Below, one piece after another: positions 10,775 through 19,212 of a stretch of 64,000 nt of DNA (the first letter of the stretch is position 1; every line of letters begins with the position of its first letter). The DNA is taken from contig JAPFDT010000012.1 in NCBI GenBank assembly GCA_026169815.1, positions 168,981 through 232,980 of the forward strand, written 5' to 3'. Source of the DNA: Pseudogracilibacillus sp. Lineage in GTDB: Bacteria > Bacillota > Bacilli > Bacillales > Amphibacillaceae. The notes under the pieces were generated by a model. The model made no database searches. It was not told where the DNA came from and saw only the letters and a program-made list of their open reading frames with translations. The position numbers were made by a program, and so were the translations under genes.

Positions 10775-11360
10775 AAACTGCGATGTAAAAACATTAGGTT
10801 ATCCACTGAGCTGAAAAAGGTATTATTTATATTATATAGTAAGAGAATAACTTTCGCAGTCCGAATATATTCCGCTTTCCGCGAGCGAGCAGCGAGCCTC
10901 CTCGGGCTTTGCCCTGCGGGGTCTCACATAAGCTCTTTTCTCTCGCAGGAGTCTCCATATATTCGGACTGCTTTGTGTTAGTTTTTTTAGTTTTAGTTAC
11001 TAAAACTACTTTTTCAGTGACTCTATTTCATTACTTCGAGATTTAATTTAAGAATATTATATAAACCTTATAAATTCTTAAAGTATTAAAAGAAATTAAT
11101 TTTATATATCCATTTTCAATATTGGCAGTTTGTAGCGGAGGATTGTTGACTCCTGTGGAAACTGAACGAGTCTGAAAGCCCCGCAGGAAGCGAACTTTGC
11201 TTCCGAGGCAAACTGAATTCGCGACGTCCTGTCGCAACGTTTGCATTTGAACGTCCTGTACTTCGAGATTGAAGCCGTTCCCACGGAAAGCAACAATCCG
11301 CAGCGGAAAAATGCCTAACGCTAAACTAAATTATTAAGAATGGAAATTACGTCGCTGTTT
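10775..11360. repeat. Structured element copy A (586 bp, two palindromic modules inside terminal inverted repeats)
   Basis: Fills most of the 790-base gap between yicC and the ATPase gene. Ends are AAACTGCGATGTA (10775-10787) and TACGTCGCTGTTT (11348-11360), inverted with 11 of 13 bases matching. Inside is a 116-bp GC-rich module at 10856-10971 bounded by a perfect 15-bp inverted repeat (GCAGTCCGAATATAT), then a second GC-rich module at about 11135-11306 bounded by GCGGAGGATTGTTG and CAACAATCCGCAGC. Copy B at 16918-17504 has the same modules, order and nearly the same length. No convincing reading frame. The modules resemble GC-rich dispersed repeats I recognise from Bacillaceae genomes. Confidence 0.85.
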
Positions 11361-11382
11361 ACGTTTACTATATTAGCTCATT

Positions 11383-14034
11383 TTATTTTTTACTAAACAA
11401 ACCAAATATAACACTCGGAATCGCGCTTAGTATGATAATAAATAGCCAGTCAATGCCTAATAATGGTGTGGTATGAAATATTGGTTGTAGTGATTCAATA
11501 TAAATCGCCAGTAATAACATAACTACTGAAGAAAGTACGGCACCTAACAAATATAAGTTACTAAAAGGATTCCTTGAAAAAATTCCTTTATCACTACGAC
11601 AATCAAAAACATGAATTAATTGAGCTATCACTAATGTCGCAAAAGCTACTGTTCTTGCATATTGTAAATTATCCGCTTCATGGTCGTAAGCCAAAATGAA
11701 AGCAAATAAAGATACAATTCCAATTAACATGCCTCGTGTAATAATTTTTGTACCCAATCCTCGAGCAAATATCCCTTCATTCTGTTTCCGCGGCTGTTGT
11801 TTTAGAACATTTTTTTCTGGAGGATCTAAACCTAACGCCATTGCAGGTAATCCATCTGTTACTAAATTCACCCAAAGTATTTGTACAGGTACTAATGGCA
11901 GTGGTAAAGCTAACATCATCGCAACTAACATCATAAAAATTTCTCCTACATTAGATGCGAGTAAATATCGAATAAATTTCCTTATATTTTCATAAATATT
12001 ACGCCCTTCACGAATCGCTTCTTTAATTGTATTAAAATTATCGTCTAACAAAATTAAAGATGAAGCTTCCTTCGTGACATCTGTTCCACTTATTCCCATA
12101 CTAATTCCAATGTTACTCGCTTTAATCGCCGGTGCATCATTTACACCGTCACCTGTCATTGCAACAATATGTCCGACTTGTTGATAAGCTTGCACAATTT
12201 TCAATTTGTGTTCAGGTGTTACGCGTGCAAATATGGCTACTTTGTCAACTTTTTCACTTAATTCTTGCACTGTCATATCATTTAATTGTCTACCTTCAAT
12301 TACTACACTATCCTCTTCCATAATGCCAATTTCATCAGCAATCGCTAAAGCTGTTGTTTGATGATCCCCTGTAATCATCACAGTTTTTACACCAGCTTCT
12401 TTACATTGAGCAATCGCTTTTTTCACTTCTTTTCGTGGTGGATCTTTTAATCCATATAAGCCGACAAATGTAAGGTCTTGTTCCATATTAATTTCTGTTA
12501 AAACGTCATTTTTTGAGATTGGTTTAATAGCAATGGCAATCATTCGTAATGCTTGTTTCGCCATCTTGTCCATCTGTTTATTTATATGAGACGTATCTTT
12601 TAGTAACGCTCGACTCGTATCTGTTATTTCATACGTACATCTTGGTATGACCACTTCTGGAGCCCCTTTTGTAATTAGAAATCGTCGTTTATTTTCATCT
12701 TCTATAATTACTGTCATTCGTTTTCGGACGCTATCAAAAGGGAACTGTTTAATAATTTTATATTGATCTTTTATATGATGAGGAATTCCGAGTTTTCGGG
12801 CTACTACTAACAAAGCACCATCTGTCGGATCACCATCTACAATATAGCGACCCTTTTTCAAGTATAAAGTTGCTTCATTACAAAGTGCTCCGTACAATCC
12901 AATTGCCTCTAAATTTGAATGAGCGTTCTCTATCTTTTTATTATTGTAATAGAAGTCACCTGTCGCTTTGTCCCCTTCTCCCGTTACTGTAATGTGTTGC
13001 TTATTGATATATAATTGTTGGACAGTCATTTTATTTTCAGTAATCGTTCCTGTTTTATCTGTACAAATAACCGTGGCACAACCTAATGTTTCAACAGCTG
13101 ATAATTTTCGCACAATCGCTTTACGACGAATCATCCGTTGTACACCTAAAGATAGCGCAACTGTAACAATGGCTGGAAGACCTTCTGGAATAACCGCAAC
13201 GGCTAAAGAAACCCCAGCGAGTACCATATCATACAAAGGTTGTCCATGATAAATTCCAATACCGACAGTTAAAACAGTAAGTAAAAACACAACAAAAATT
13301 AAAATTTTCCCAAGTTCTGTTAATTTTAACTCAAGTGGAGTTACTTGGTGTTTTGTTTCTTTCATTAATGACGCAATTTCACCGATTGCTGTATTCATTC
13401 CTGTATGAATTACTATTCCCGTCGCATTTCCTTTTGTTATAAGTGTACCTTTAAAGCCAATATTAATCTGGTCTTGTAATGTTATATTACTTTCATGAAT
13501 TGCTTCTGACTTTTTACTAACTGGTACTGATTCACCTGTTAGAGCAGATTCTTCTACTTCTAACGCGTTTGCTTCGATAATGCGAATATCTGCAGGAATT
13601 CTGTCTCCTGTTTTAACTTTTACGATATCTCCGACTACTGTTTCCTCAGACGGAATTGTTTCCCATTCTCTTTCTCTTAATACCCTAACTTTTGGGGCAG
13701 ATAGTTCTTGTAATTTTTCTAACGATTTTTCTGCTTTATGTTCTTGAAAAAAGCCGATACAACCGTTGATTAATACGATAGCCATAATCGCAATCGCATC
13801 AATGTATTCTCCTAAAATACCGGCAATTAAGGTTGCCCCTAATAACACAAGCACCATAAAATCTTGAAATTGCTTAATAAATAAAAACAATTTTGATGGT
13901 TGCTCATTTGTCGTTAATACATTTTGACCAAATTGTTTTCTACGCTTCGTCACTTGTTGATGAGTTAATCCTTTGCTCGATAATACATGTAATTTTTGTT
14001 CGATAGCTGTTTTATCTAATTGATACCATTTCAC
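11383..14034 (-). CDS. yloB: Cation-transporting P-type ATPase, Ca2+ type (YloB-like)
   Basis: Integral membrane pump of the P2A (SERCA-like) class that exports or sequesters Ca2+ using ATP. The 883-residue protein has the N-terminal cation-ATPase domain, TGES of the actuator domain, VIPEGLPAIV in membrane helix 4, the phosphorylated aspartate in CTDKTGTITENK, nucleotide-binding KGAPEVV, hinge MTGDGVNDAPAIK, and NLVTDGLPAMALGLDPP in helix 6, which carries Ca2+ ligands in this class. Length is standard. It starts with GTG behind GAGGTGGG. Divergent from rqcH, keeping the yloA-yloB-yicC neighbourhood of B. subtilis. Confidence 0.93.
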   Translation of the reverse strand: MKWYQLDKTAIEQKLHVLSSKGLTHQQVTKRRKQFGQNVLTTNEQPSKLFLFIKQFQDFMVLVLLGATLIAGILGEYIDAIAIMAIVLINGCIGFFQEHKAEKSLEKLQELSAPKVRVLREREWETIPSEETVVGDIVKVKTGDRIPADIRIIEANALEVEESALTGESVPVSKKSEAIHESNITLQDQINIGFKGTLITKGNATGIVIHTGMNTAIGEIASLMKETKHQVTPLELKLTELGKILIFVVFLLTVLTVGIGIYHGQPLYDMVLAGVSLAVAVIPEGLPAIVTVALSLGVQRMIRRKAIVRKLSAVETLGCATVICTDKTGTITENKMTVQQLYINKQHITVTGEGDKATGDFYYNNKKIENAHSNLEAIGLYGALCNEATLYLKKGRYIVDGDPTDGALLVVARKLGIPHHIKDQYKIIKQFPFDSVRKRMTVIIEDENKRRFLITKGAPEVVIPRCTYEITDTSRALLKDTSHINKQMDKMAKQALRMIAIAIKPISKNDVLTEINMEQDLTFVGLYGLKDPPRKEVKKAIAQCKEAGVKTVMITGDHQTTALAIADEIGIMEEDSVVIEGRQLNDMTVQELSEKVDKVAIFARVTPEHKLKIVQAYQQVGHIVAMTGDGVNDAPAIKASNIGISMGISGTDVTKEASSLILLDDNFNTIKEAIREGRNIYENIRKFIRYLLASNVGEIFMMLVAMMLALPLPLVPVQILWVNLVTDGLPAMALGLDPPEKNVLKQQPRKQNEGIFARGLGTKIITRGMLIGIVSLFAFILAYDHEADNLQYARTVAFATLVIAQLIHVFDCRSDKGIFSRNPFSNLYLLGAVLSSVVMLLLAIYIESLQPIFHTTPLLGIDWLFIIILSAIPSVIFGLFSKK

Positions 14035-14137
14035 GCTTCATTCCCACCTCTTTCTGTTCATTCTGCTTATCACTTGTACAATATATATGCAGACTTGTCC
14101 GAAAAAATGCTATAATACAAACTGAGGTGATTGTATT

Positions 14138-15838
14138 ATGCCATTTGACGGAATCGTAACAAGGGCAGTAACAAATGAATTACAACATGATATTGTAGGA
14201 GGTAGAATTAACAAAATTTACCAACCGACAAAAACAGAAGTCGTATTAACCGTACGAAATAATCGCAAAAATTATAGTTTACTTCTTTCTATTCACCCTT
14301 CTTATGCTAGGTTTCATTTAACTAAGGATACATATCGTAATCCAGATGAACCCCCAATGTTTTGCATGTTATTAAGAAAGCATTTAAGTGGAGCTATTAT
14401 TGAAGATATTACCCAAACAGATTTAGAACGAGTAGTTACAATAGATTTTCGTGGAGTAGATGAAATTGGTGTACATGTTAATAAAACTTTAGTAATAGAA
14501 ATAATGGGTAGGCATAGTAACGTTATTTTATTAAATGAAGATAAAAGCACGATTATTAACTGCTTAAAACATGTCCCACCATTTCAAAACCGGTATCGCT
14601 CCCTTGTTCCAGGTGCTCCATATATTGAACCACCACCTCAAGATAAATTAAGTTTACTAACCGATGATAGTGAATCTTTTATAAAAAAACTTGATTTTAA
14701 CCAAGGTAAAATGGATCGACAAATCGTCCAAGCTGCTTCTGGAGTATCACCTTTTATTGCTAAGGAAATTGTCCATAGAGCAGGTTTAGGTTCAGCAAAA
14801 GTGTATGAAAAAGAGTTAAAACAATTTCAATCGGAAGTGAAACAATATGATTTTCAACCGACAATTTACCGTGAAGAAAAAGAGGATTTTCATGTTATTC
14901 CTATTTCTTATTTAACAAACGGAGAGGCTTATTCTAGTACAAATGAGATGTTAGATGGCTTCTATTCTAATAAAGCCGAACGCGATCGTGTGAAACAACA
15001 AGCGAAAGATTTAGATCGTATTGTAAAAAATGAACTATCAAAAAATGAACGCAAAATAAATATTCATGAAAAAACATTATCAAAGTCAAAACAAGCTGCA
15101 AAGTATCAAAAGCTCGGTGAATTACTAACAGCTAATCTTCATGCTGTTAAACGAGGCGATGAGTCGATAACTGTTGTCGATTACTACGACCCTGAACAAA
15201 GTGAAATTACTATTACATTACAATCAGATAAAACACCTAGCGAAAATGCTCAACGATATTTTACTAGGTACCGTAAATTAGAAGCCTCACAAGCAAATGC
15301 AAAAAGAGAATTAAGAAAAGCAAAGTTAGAGCTTAATTATTTAGAACAAATTGCACAACAAATTGAAACAGGACGCGATGAAGATATAGAAGATATTCGT
15401 GAAGAGTTACAAGAGCAAGGATATATTCGAAAACAAACTAAAAAACGACGTAAACGTAAAAAGCCAACACCAGAACAATTTACTGCTTCAGATGGCACCA
15501 TCATTTATGTCGGACATAATAACAAACAAAATGATTATGTTACCCATCGCATGGCACATCGTAACGATATTTGGTTACATGCATTAGATATTCCTGGCTC
15601 TCACGTTGTTATAAAATCAAATAATCCTAGTGAAGAAACAATTTACGAAGCGGCCCAACTTGCAGCATATTTCAGTAAAGCTGGTCAATCTGCTTCTGTC
15701 CCAGTAGATTATACTGAAGTTCGTCACGTTAAAAAACCGTCAGGAGCTAAACCAGGATTCGTTATTTATACAGACCAGAAAAACTTATCCATTACACCTG
15801 ATCCAGCGCTCATTCAGCAGTTAAGAAAAAACAAATAA
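14138..15838 (+). CDS. rqcH: RqcH (NFACT family) ribosome quality-control factor
   Basis: Binds obstructed 50S subunits and recruits tRNA-Ala to add alanine tails to stalled chains (known for B. subtilis RqcH/YloA); older annotations call it fibronectin-binding protein. The 566-residue protein has the NFACT-N domain (MPFDGIVTRA, EPPMFCMLLRKH, EIMGRHSNVIL), a central coiled coil (about 290-420), and the NFACT-R domain (NDIWLHALDIPGSHVVIK, then VRHVKKPSGAKPGFV). At the functionally important Asp97-Arg98 site of B. subtilis this protein has Glu97-Arg98. GAGGTGAT precedes the ATG; a TATAAT at 14111-14116 is a likely -10. A strong terminator follows. Confidence 0.93.
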   Translation: MPFDGIVTRAVTNELQHDIVGGRINKIYQPTKTEVVLTVRNNRKNYSLLLSIHPSYARFHLTKDTYRNPDEPPMFCMLLRKHLSGAIIEDITQTDLERVVTIDFRGVDEIGVHVNKTLVIEIMGRHSNVILLNEDKSTIINCLKHVPPFQNRYRSLVPGAPYIEPPPQDKLSLLTDDSESFIKKLDFNQGKMDRQIVQAASGVSPFIAKEIVHRAGLGSAKVYEKELKQFQSEVKQYDFQPTIYREEKEDFHVIPISYLTNGEAYSSTNEMLDGFYSNKAERDRVKQQAKDLDRIVKNELSKNERKINIHEKTLSKSKQAAKYQKLGELLTANLHAVKRGDESITVVDYYDPEQSEITITLQSDKTPSENAQRYFTRYRKLEASQANAKRELRKAKLELNYLEQIAQQIETGRDEDIEDIREELQEQGYIRKQTKKRRKRKKPTPEQFTASDGTIIYVGHNNKQNDYVTHRMAHRNDIWLHALDIPGSHVVIKSNNPSEETIYEAAQLAAYFSKAGQSASVPVDYTEVRHVKKPSGAKPGFVIYTDQKNLSITPDPALIQQLRKNK

Positions 15839-15840
15839 AA

Positions 15841-15878
15841 ACAGGGTGATTATAGCAGTTAATCTATAATCACCCTGT
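15841..15878. terminator. Bidirectional terminator between rqcH and the LysR gene
   Basis: Perfect 15-bp inverted repeat (ACAGGGTGATTATAG at 15841-15855 with its complement at 15864-15878), 8-base loop, flanked by A-run on the left and T-run on the right. It lies between two convergent genes and can serve both. Confidence 0.9.
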
Positions 15879-15897
15879 TTTATTCTCTCTTTACAAG

Positions 15898-16761
15898 TCA
15901 CTCATCAAATTCCTCACTTAAAAGCAATTCAATAAAACTATTAACTTGAGGTAAATTTCTTACACCAGGTTGGTAACTTAACCATGTCTCTCTCGTAATA
16001 GCTTCACCTTCCACTTGTAATGGAACATGCGGATATTTTTCCATCAAAGTATGTGAAACACTTTTTGGTAAAATAGCCATTCCTAAACCTTGTTTCATGA
16101 ATTGTTTACACGTTTCAATTTGGTCTACACTAATTTTTTGCATCGCTTTAATTTCTTTTTGATGATAAAATAACCAATGATTAATTAAATCTTGTAAACT
16201 ATCATCACTTTTAAATGAAATTAGCGGACGATCTTTAACAGTTCGAGACTCAAATGGTTCTGTGTCAAAAATATACAACGGATCTTTAAATAGCAATATA
16301 GATGTGTTGTCTTTCGATTTTTCACCACGAACAATTGTCACGTGGTAATCACTGTATTCTTGTTTAATAGCTTCGCTCATGCCAGTTACTAAATCGATTG
16401 ATACATTCGGATACATGTTCATGAATTTAGCTAATATGCTTGGTAAATATCGCTGACTAATTACAGATGAGCAGGCAATAGATAATGTTCCTCTAACTTC
16501 TGTACTCGTTGCAGCTAATGTATTTTTAATTGTAGATTCTCGCTCGATAACTTCTTTTGCATGGTCTAAAATTTTCTCTCCACTTGGTGTTAATTTTAGT
16601 CGTTTCGATGTTCGAATAAAAATTTGTTCACCGAAGTATTCTTCAATAAATTTCAAGCGTTGTGATACGGCAGGCTGTGAAATTAATACTGCCTTCGCAG
16701 TCCCTCGCACTGTGCCAATTTTTTCTAATTGTAATAATAATTCATAATCATCTATTTTCAT
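15898..16761 (-). CDS. LysR-family transcriptional regulator
   Basis: DNA-binding regulator with a substrate-sensing domain. The 287-residue protein has the N-terminal winged helix-turn-helix (GTVRGTAKAVLISQPAVSQR and RTSKRLKLTPSGE, about residues 15-65), a linker helix, and a type-2 periplasmic-binding-like effector domain from about residue 90 (GTLSIACSSVISQRYLPSIL). The effector and targets cannot be told from sequence. It stands alone next to repeat copy B, and no divergent partner gene is present in the facing 800 bases, so the usual LysR divergent-target rule does not help. Confidence 0.88.
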   Translation of the reverse strand: MKIDDYELLLQLEKIGTVRGTAKAVLISQPAVSQRLKFIEEYFGEQIFIRTSKRLKLTPSGEKILDHAKEVIERESTIKNTLAATSTEVRGTLSIACSSVISQRYLPSILAKFMNMYPNVSIDLVTGMSEAIKQEYSDYHVTIVRGEKSKDNTSILLFKDPLYIFDTEPFESRTVKDRPLISFKSDDSLQDLINHWLFYHQKEIKAMQKISVDQIETCKQFMKQGLGMAILPKSVSHTLMEKYPHVPLQVEGEAITRETWLSYQPGVRNLPQVNSFIELLLSEEFDE

Positions 16762-16917
16762 TATTTAAAACCCTCTGCTTATAAGTTATATGAATCACTT
16801 GTTATTATATATCATTATTTAACTTATTTCATTACATTAGCAGAACTTTTTAATTAATTTTCACACTAGAGTAAGTAGCTTAATTATACAATAAAAATTC
16901 AGGATTTTAGTAGACAG

Positions 16918-17504
16918 AAACAGCGACGTAAAAATGTTACGTTATCCACTGAGCTGAAAAAGGTATTATTTATATTATATAGTTAGATAATAACTATCGC
17001 TGTCCGAATATATTCCGCTTTCCGCGAGCGAGCAGTGAGCCGCTTCAGGCTTTGCCTTGCAGGGTCTCACGTCAGCTCTTCTCTCTCGCAGGAGTCTCCA
17101 TATATTCGGACTGCTTTGCATTTGCTATTTGTAGTTTTATTTCATAATGACACTTTTTCAGTGACTGTATTTCATTACGTCGAGATTTAATTTAAGAATA
17201 TTTTAAAAGCCTTATAACTTCTTAAAGTGTTAAAAGAAGTTTATTTGATATATCCACTTTAAATATTGGCAGTTTGGAGCGGAGGATTGTTGACTCCTGT
17301 GGAAACAGAACGAGTCTGAAAGCCCCGCAACGAACGGTTTCTGTGAGTGAGGCAAACTAAAACCGCGACGTCCTGTCGCAACGTTTGCATTTGTACGTCC
17401 TGTACTTCGAGATTGAAGCCGTTCCCACGGAAAGCAATAATCCGAAGCGGAAAAATGCCTAACACTAAACTTAATTATCAAATATAGAAAATACGTCGCT
17501 GTTT
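16918..17504. repeat. Structured element copy B (587 bp)
   Basis: Second full copy, same orientation as copy A, occupying the 795-base gap between the LysR gene and radC. The ends are AAACAGCGACGTA (16918-16930) and TACGTCGCTGTTT (17492-17504), a perfect 13-bp inverted repeat. Module 1 is 16999-17114 (116 bp, same 15-bp inverted ends with one change); module 2 is about 17279-17450. Inner arms containing CACTGAGCTGAAAAAGG and CACTTTTTCAGTGAC flank module 1. Apparent short frames here are palindrome by-products. Nothing else was seen in the gap. Confidence 0.87.
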
Positions 17505-17555
17505 ACATTTATAATAAACTTACTTATACACTTTCTCCATATAATATTATATCTA

Positions 17556-18248
17556 TTACAAATAGCCTTTTTCTTTTAGTGAAATAAATGAATTGTCGCC
17601 TATGACTAGATGATCGAGGAGTTCGATTCCCATGATTTTACCCGCTTCAACTAATCGTCTTGTCACATGGATATCTTCTTGTGATGGGGACGGGTCTCCT
17701 GATGGATGGTTGTGGGCACAAATGATTGAGGCGGATGAACGTTTTACTGCTTCTCGAAATATTTCACGGGGATGAACGATACTTGCATTGAGTGAACCTA
17801 CAAATATCGTTTGTCGATGCATAATTTGATTCTTAGTGTTCAAAAACAAAACGACTAGGTGTTCTTGTTTTAGGTCACGCATTTCTTCCATGATATAATC
17901 TGCCCCATCTTCTGGTGACCTTACTGTGTAACGTTCTTCTGGTTTATATTGCTGGATTCTCCTACCTAATTCAATCGCCGCTAACATTGTCACTCCTTTT
18001 GCTGTGCCAATTCCTTTAATAGCGGTTAATTCTTCTATCGTTGCATCACCTAATAATTTTAAACCTTCAAAATGCATTAATAATCGATTTGCTAATTCCA
18101 TTACAGATTCTTTTCTTGTCCCACTTCCTATTAAAATAGCTAAAATCTCTTGATTAGATAAATGATTTTCGCCGTAAGTAATTAATCTTTCGCGTGGGCG
18201 TTCAGAACGTGGGACATCTTTCATTTTTATCGTAACATTCGTATCCAT
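17556..18248 (-). CDS. radC: RadC family JAB-domain protein
   Basis: Named for DNA repair but of unsettled function; the C-terminal JAB/MPN domain has the metal-binding signature HNHPSGDPSPSQED, and the N-terminal part carries a helix-hairpin-helix-like segment (IEELTAIKGIGTAKGVTMLAAIE). The 230-residue length and N-terminal PRSERPRERLITYGE are typical. GGGAGGA precedes the ATG. In B. subtilis it follows comC and maf; neither gene is present here, and the next gene upstream is the spoIIB-like gene. Confidence 0.92.
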   Translation of the reverse strand: MDTNVTIKMKDVPRSERPRERLITYGENHLSNQEILAILIGSGTRKESVMELANRLLMHFEGLKLLGDATIEELTAIKGIGTAKGVTMLAAIELGRRIQQYKPEERYTVRSPEDGADYIMEEMRDLKQEHLVVLFLNTKNQIMHRQTIFVGSLNASIVHPREIFREAVKRSSASIICAHNHPSGDPSPSQEDIHVTRRLVEAGKIMGIELLDHLVIGDNSFISLKEKGYL

Positions 18249-18341
18249 TTTTATCCTCCCTGTATGATTTTCTATATCATAGACGATAATGAAAAAAGAT
18301 GCGAATGACGAATTTTCATTTTTGAGGTACTTTATAACAGC

Positions 18342-18376
18342 AAAAAGTATTTTCTCTCTAGGGAAAATACTTTTTT
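18342..18376 (-). terminator. Terminator after the spoIIB-like gene
   Basis: Thirteen-base inverted repeat (AAAAAGTATTTTC with GAAAATACTTTTT) with a short loop and A/T-rich flanks, 26 bases beyond the stop of the spoIIB-like gene on the minus strand. It separates that gene from radC. Confidence 0.75.
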
Positions 18377-18401
18377 CATAGACTATTGTTAGACTAATTT
18401 T

Positions 18402-19124
18402 CTATTTTACATCTTTTGTTAGTTTTTCATAATATGCTAAAACTTCTAAGATCAATTGTTCTTCTGGCATGCGTTCTTGTTCTAAAATATCTTCTAATGA
18501 TGTTTGCCAGTCTAGATATTTTTCATTTAACTGCTCTTCTAATAAAGGTGTCCACTCTTCTTGTTTAATATTATTTTCCTCGAGTGATGATAATAGTAAT
18601 ATTCGATACGTTTGTAACCATTCTCTTTCTGTTGTTTCTAAAGTTAATGTCGCAGCTGGAATCTCCCACGGTTTTACATATACAGTTATTCCTTGCTTAT
18701 CTAATTTTTCGGCTAAATTCTTTGCTTCTTTTTCATTTAGTGTAGGATTCATCCAAATAAAATACTGCTCGTCCGCTTCACGAATAATATATGGGATTTG
18801 TTCATTCTCTAATGATATCGCATATTTTGTCGCGTTTTCTTTTTCAGAAAATACACCTGCTTGTTGAATATACAAAGATACTTCTTCTAAATCAGTTTGC
18901 TCCGAATCTTGCTCCGAATCTTTTTCTGACTTAATATTTGCCGTATTTATATCTGTTACAGCTTGATTCTTTTCTACAGATATCATTTGTAATACGATAA
19001 ATCCAAAAATAAAACCAATGCATAACGCTGCGCCAACCGTAACAATCATTCTTTTAAACTGTGTATGTGATAAGGTTTTTTTGAAATTTTGCTTGAAATC
19101 ATTTAGTTTACGATATTTTTTCAT
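18402..19124 (-). CDS. spoIIB: SPOR-domain membrane protein, probable stage II sporulation protein SpoIIB
   Basis: The 240-residue protein has a basic cytoplasmic N-terminus (about 35 residues), one membrane helix (MIVTVGAALCIGFIFGFIVLQMI), then an outside SPOR peptidoglycan-binding domain (VSLYIQQAGVFSEKENATKYA to ITVYVKPWEI) and an acidic helical tail. Position just downstream of folC is that of B. subtilis spoIIB, which helps place septal peptidoglycan hydrolases during engulfment. It is shorter than B. subtilis SpoIIB, so the name rests mainly on topology and synteny. Start ATG at 19124 lies behind AAGGTGAG; the GTG at 19133 overlaps that site. Confidence 0.65.
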   Translation of the reverse strand: MKKYRKLNDFKQNFKKTLSHTQFKRMIVTVGAALCIGFIFGFIVLQMISVEKNQAVTDINTANIKSEKDSEQDSEQTDLEEVSLYIQQAGVFSEKENATKYAISLENEQIPYIIREADEQYFIWMNPTLNEKEAKNLAEKLDKQGITVYVKPWEIPAATLTLETTEREWLQTYRILLLSSLEENNIKQEEWTPLLEEQLNEKYLDWQTSLEDILEQERMPEEQLILEVLAYYEKLTKDVK

Positions 19125-19212
19125 GACACTCACCTTTTAACAGAATTTCTGTAAGTTTATCATGAATCTTAGTAAAAAATTGTGACCTTTTGTCATGTGC
19201 AGTGAAACAAAT

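Noticed and set aside
11043..11296. Two overlapping minus-strand frames of 67 and 64 codons inside repeat copy A
   Set aside because: They follow module 2 of the repeat, recur in diverged form at 17230-17481 with different ends, and have no ribosome site; by-products of the palindromic repeat.
14095..14116. Full sigma-A promoter for rqcH using TTGTCC as -35
   Set aside because: Spacing to TATAAT is only 10 bases; only the -10 element is believable.
11361..16917. Composite transposon made by copies A and B
   Set aside because: The enclosed genes (yloB, rqcH) keep ancestral B. subtilis-like neighbourhood with yicC, and no transposase is present, so the segment was not carried in as cargo. Deletion or rearrangement between copies remains possible.
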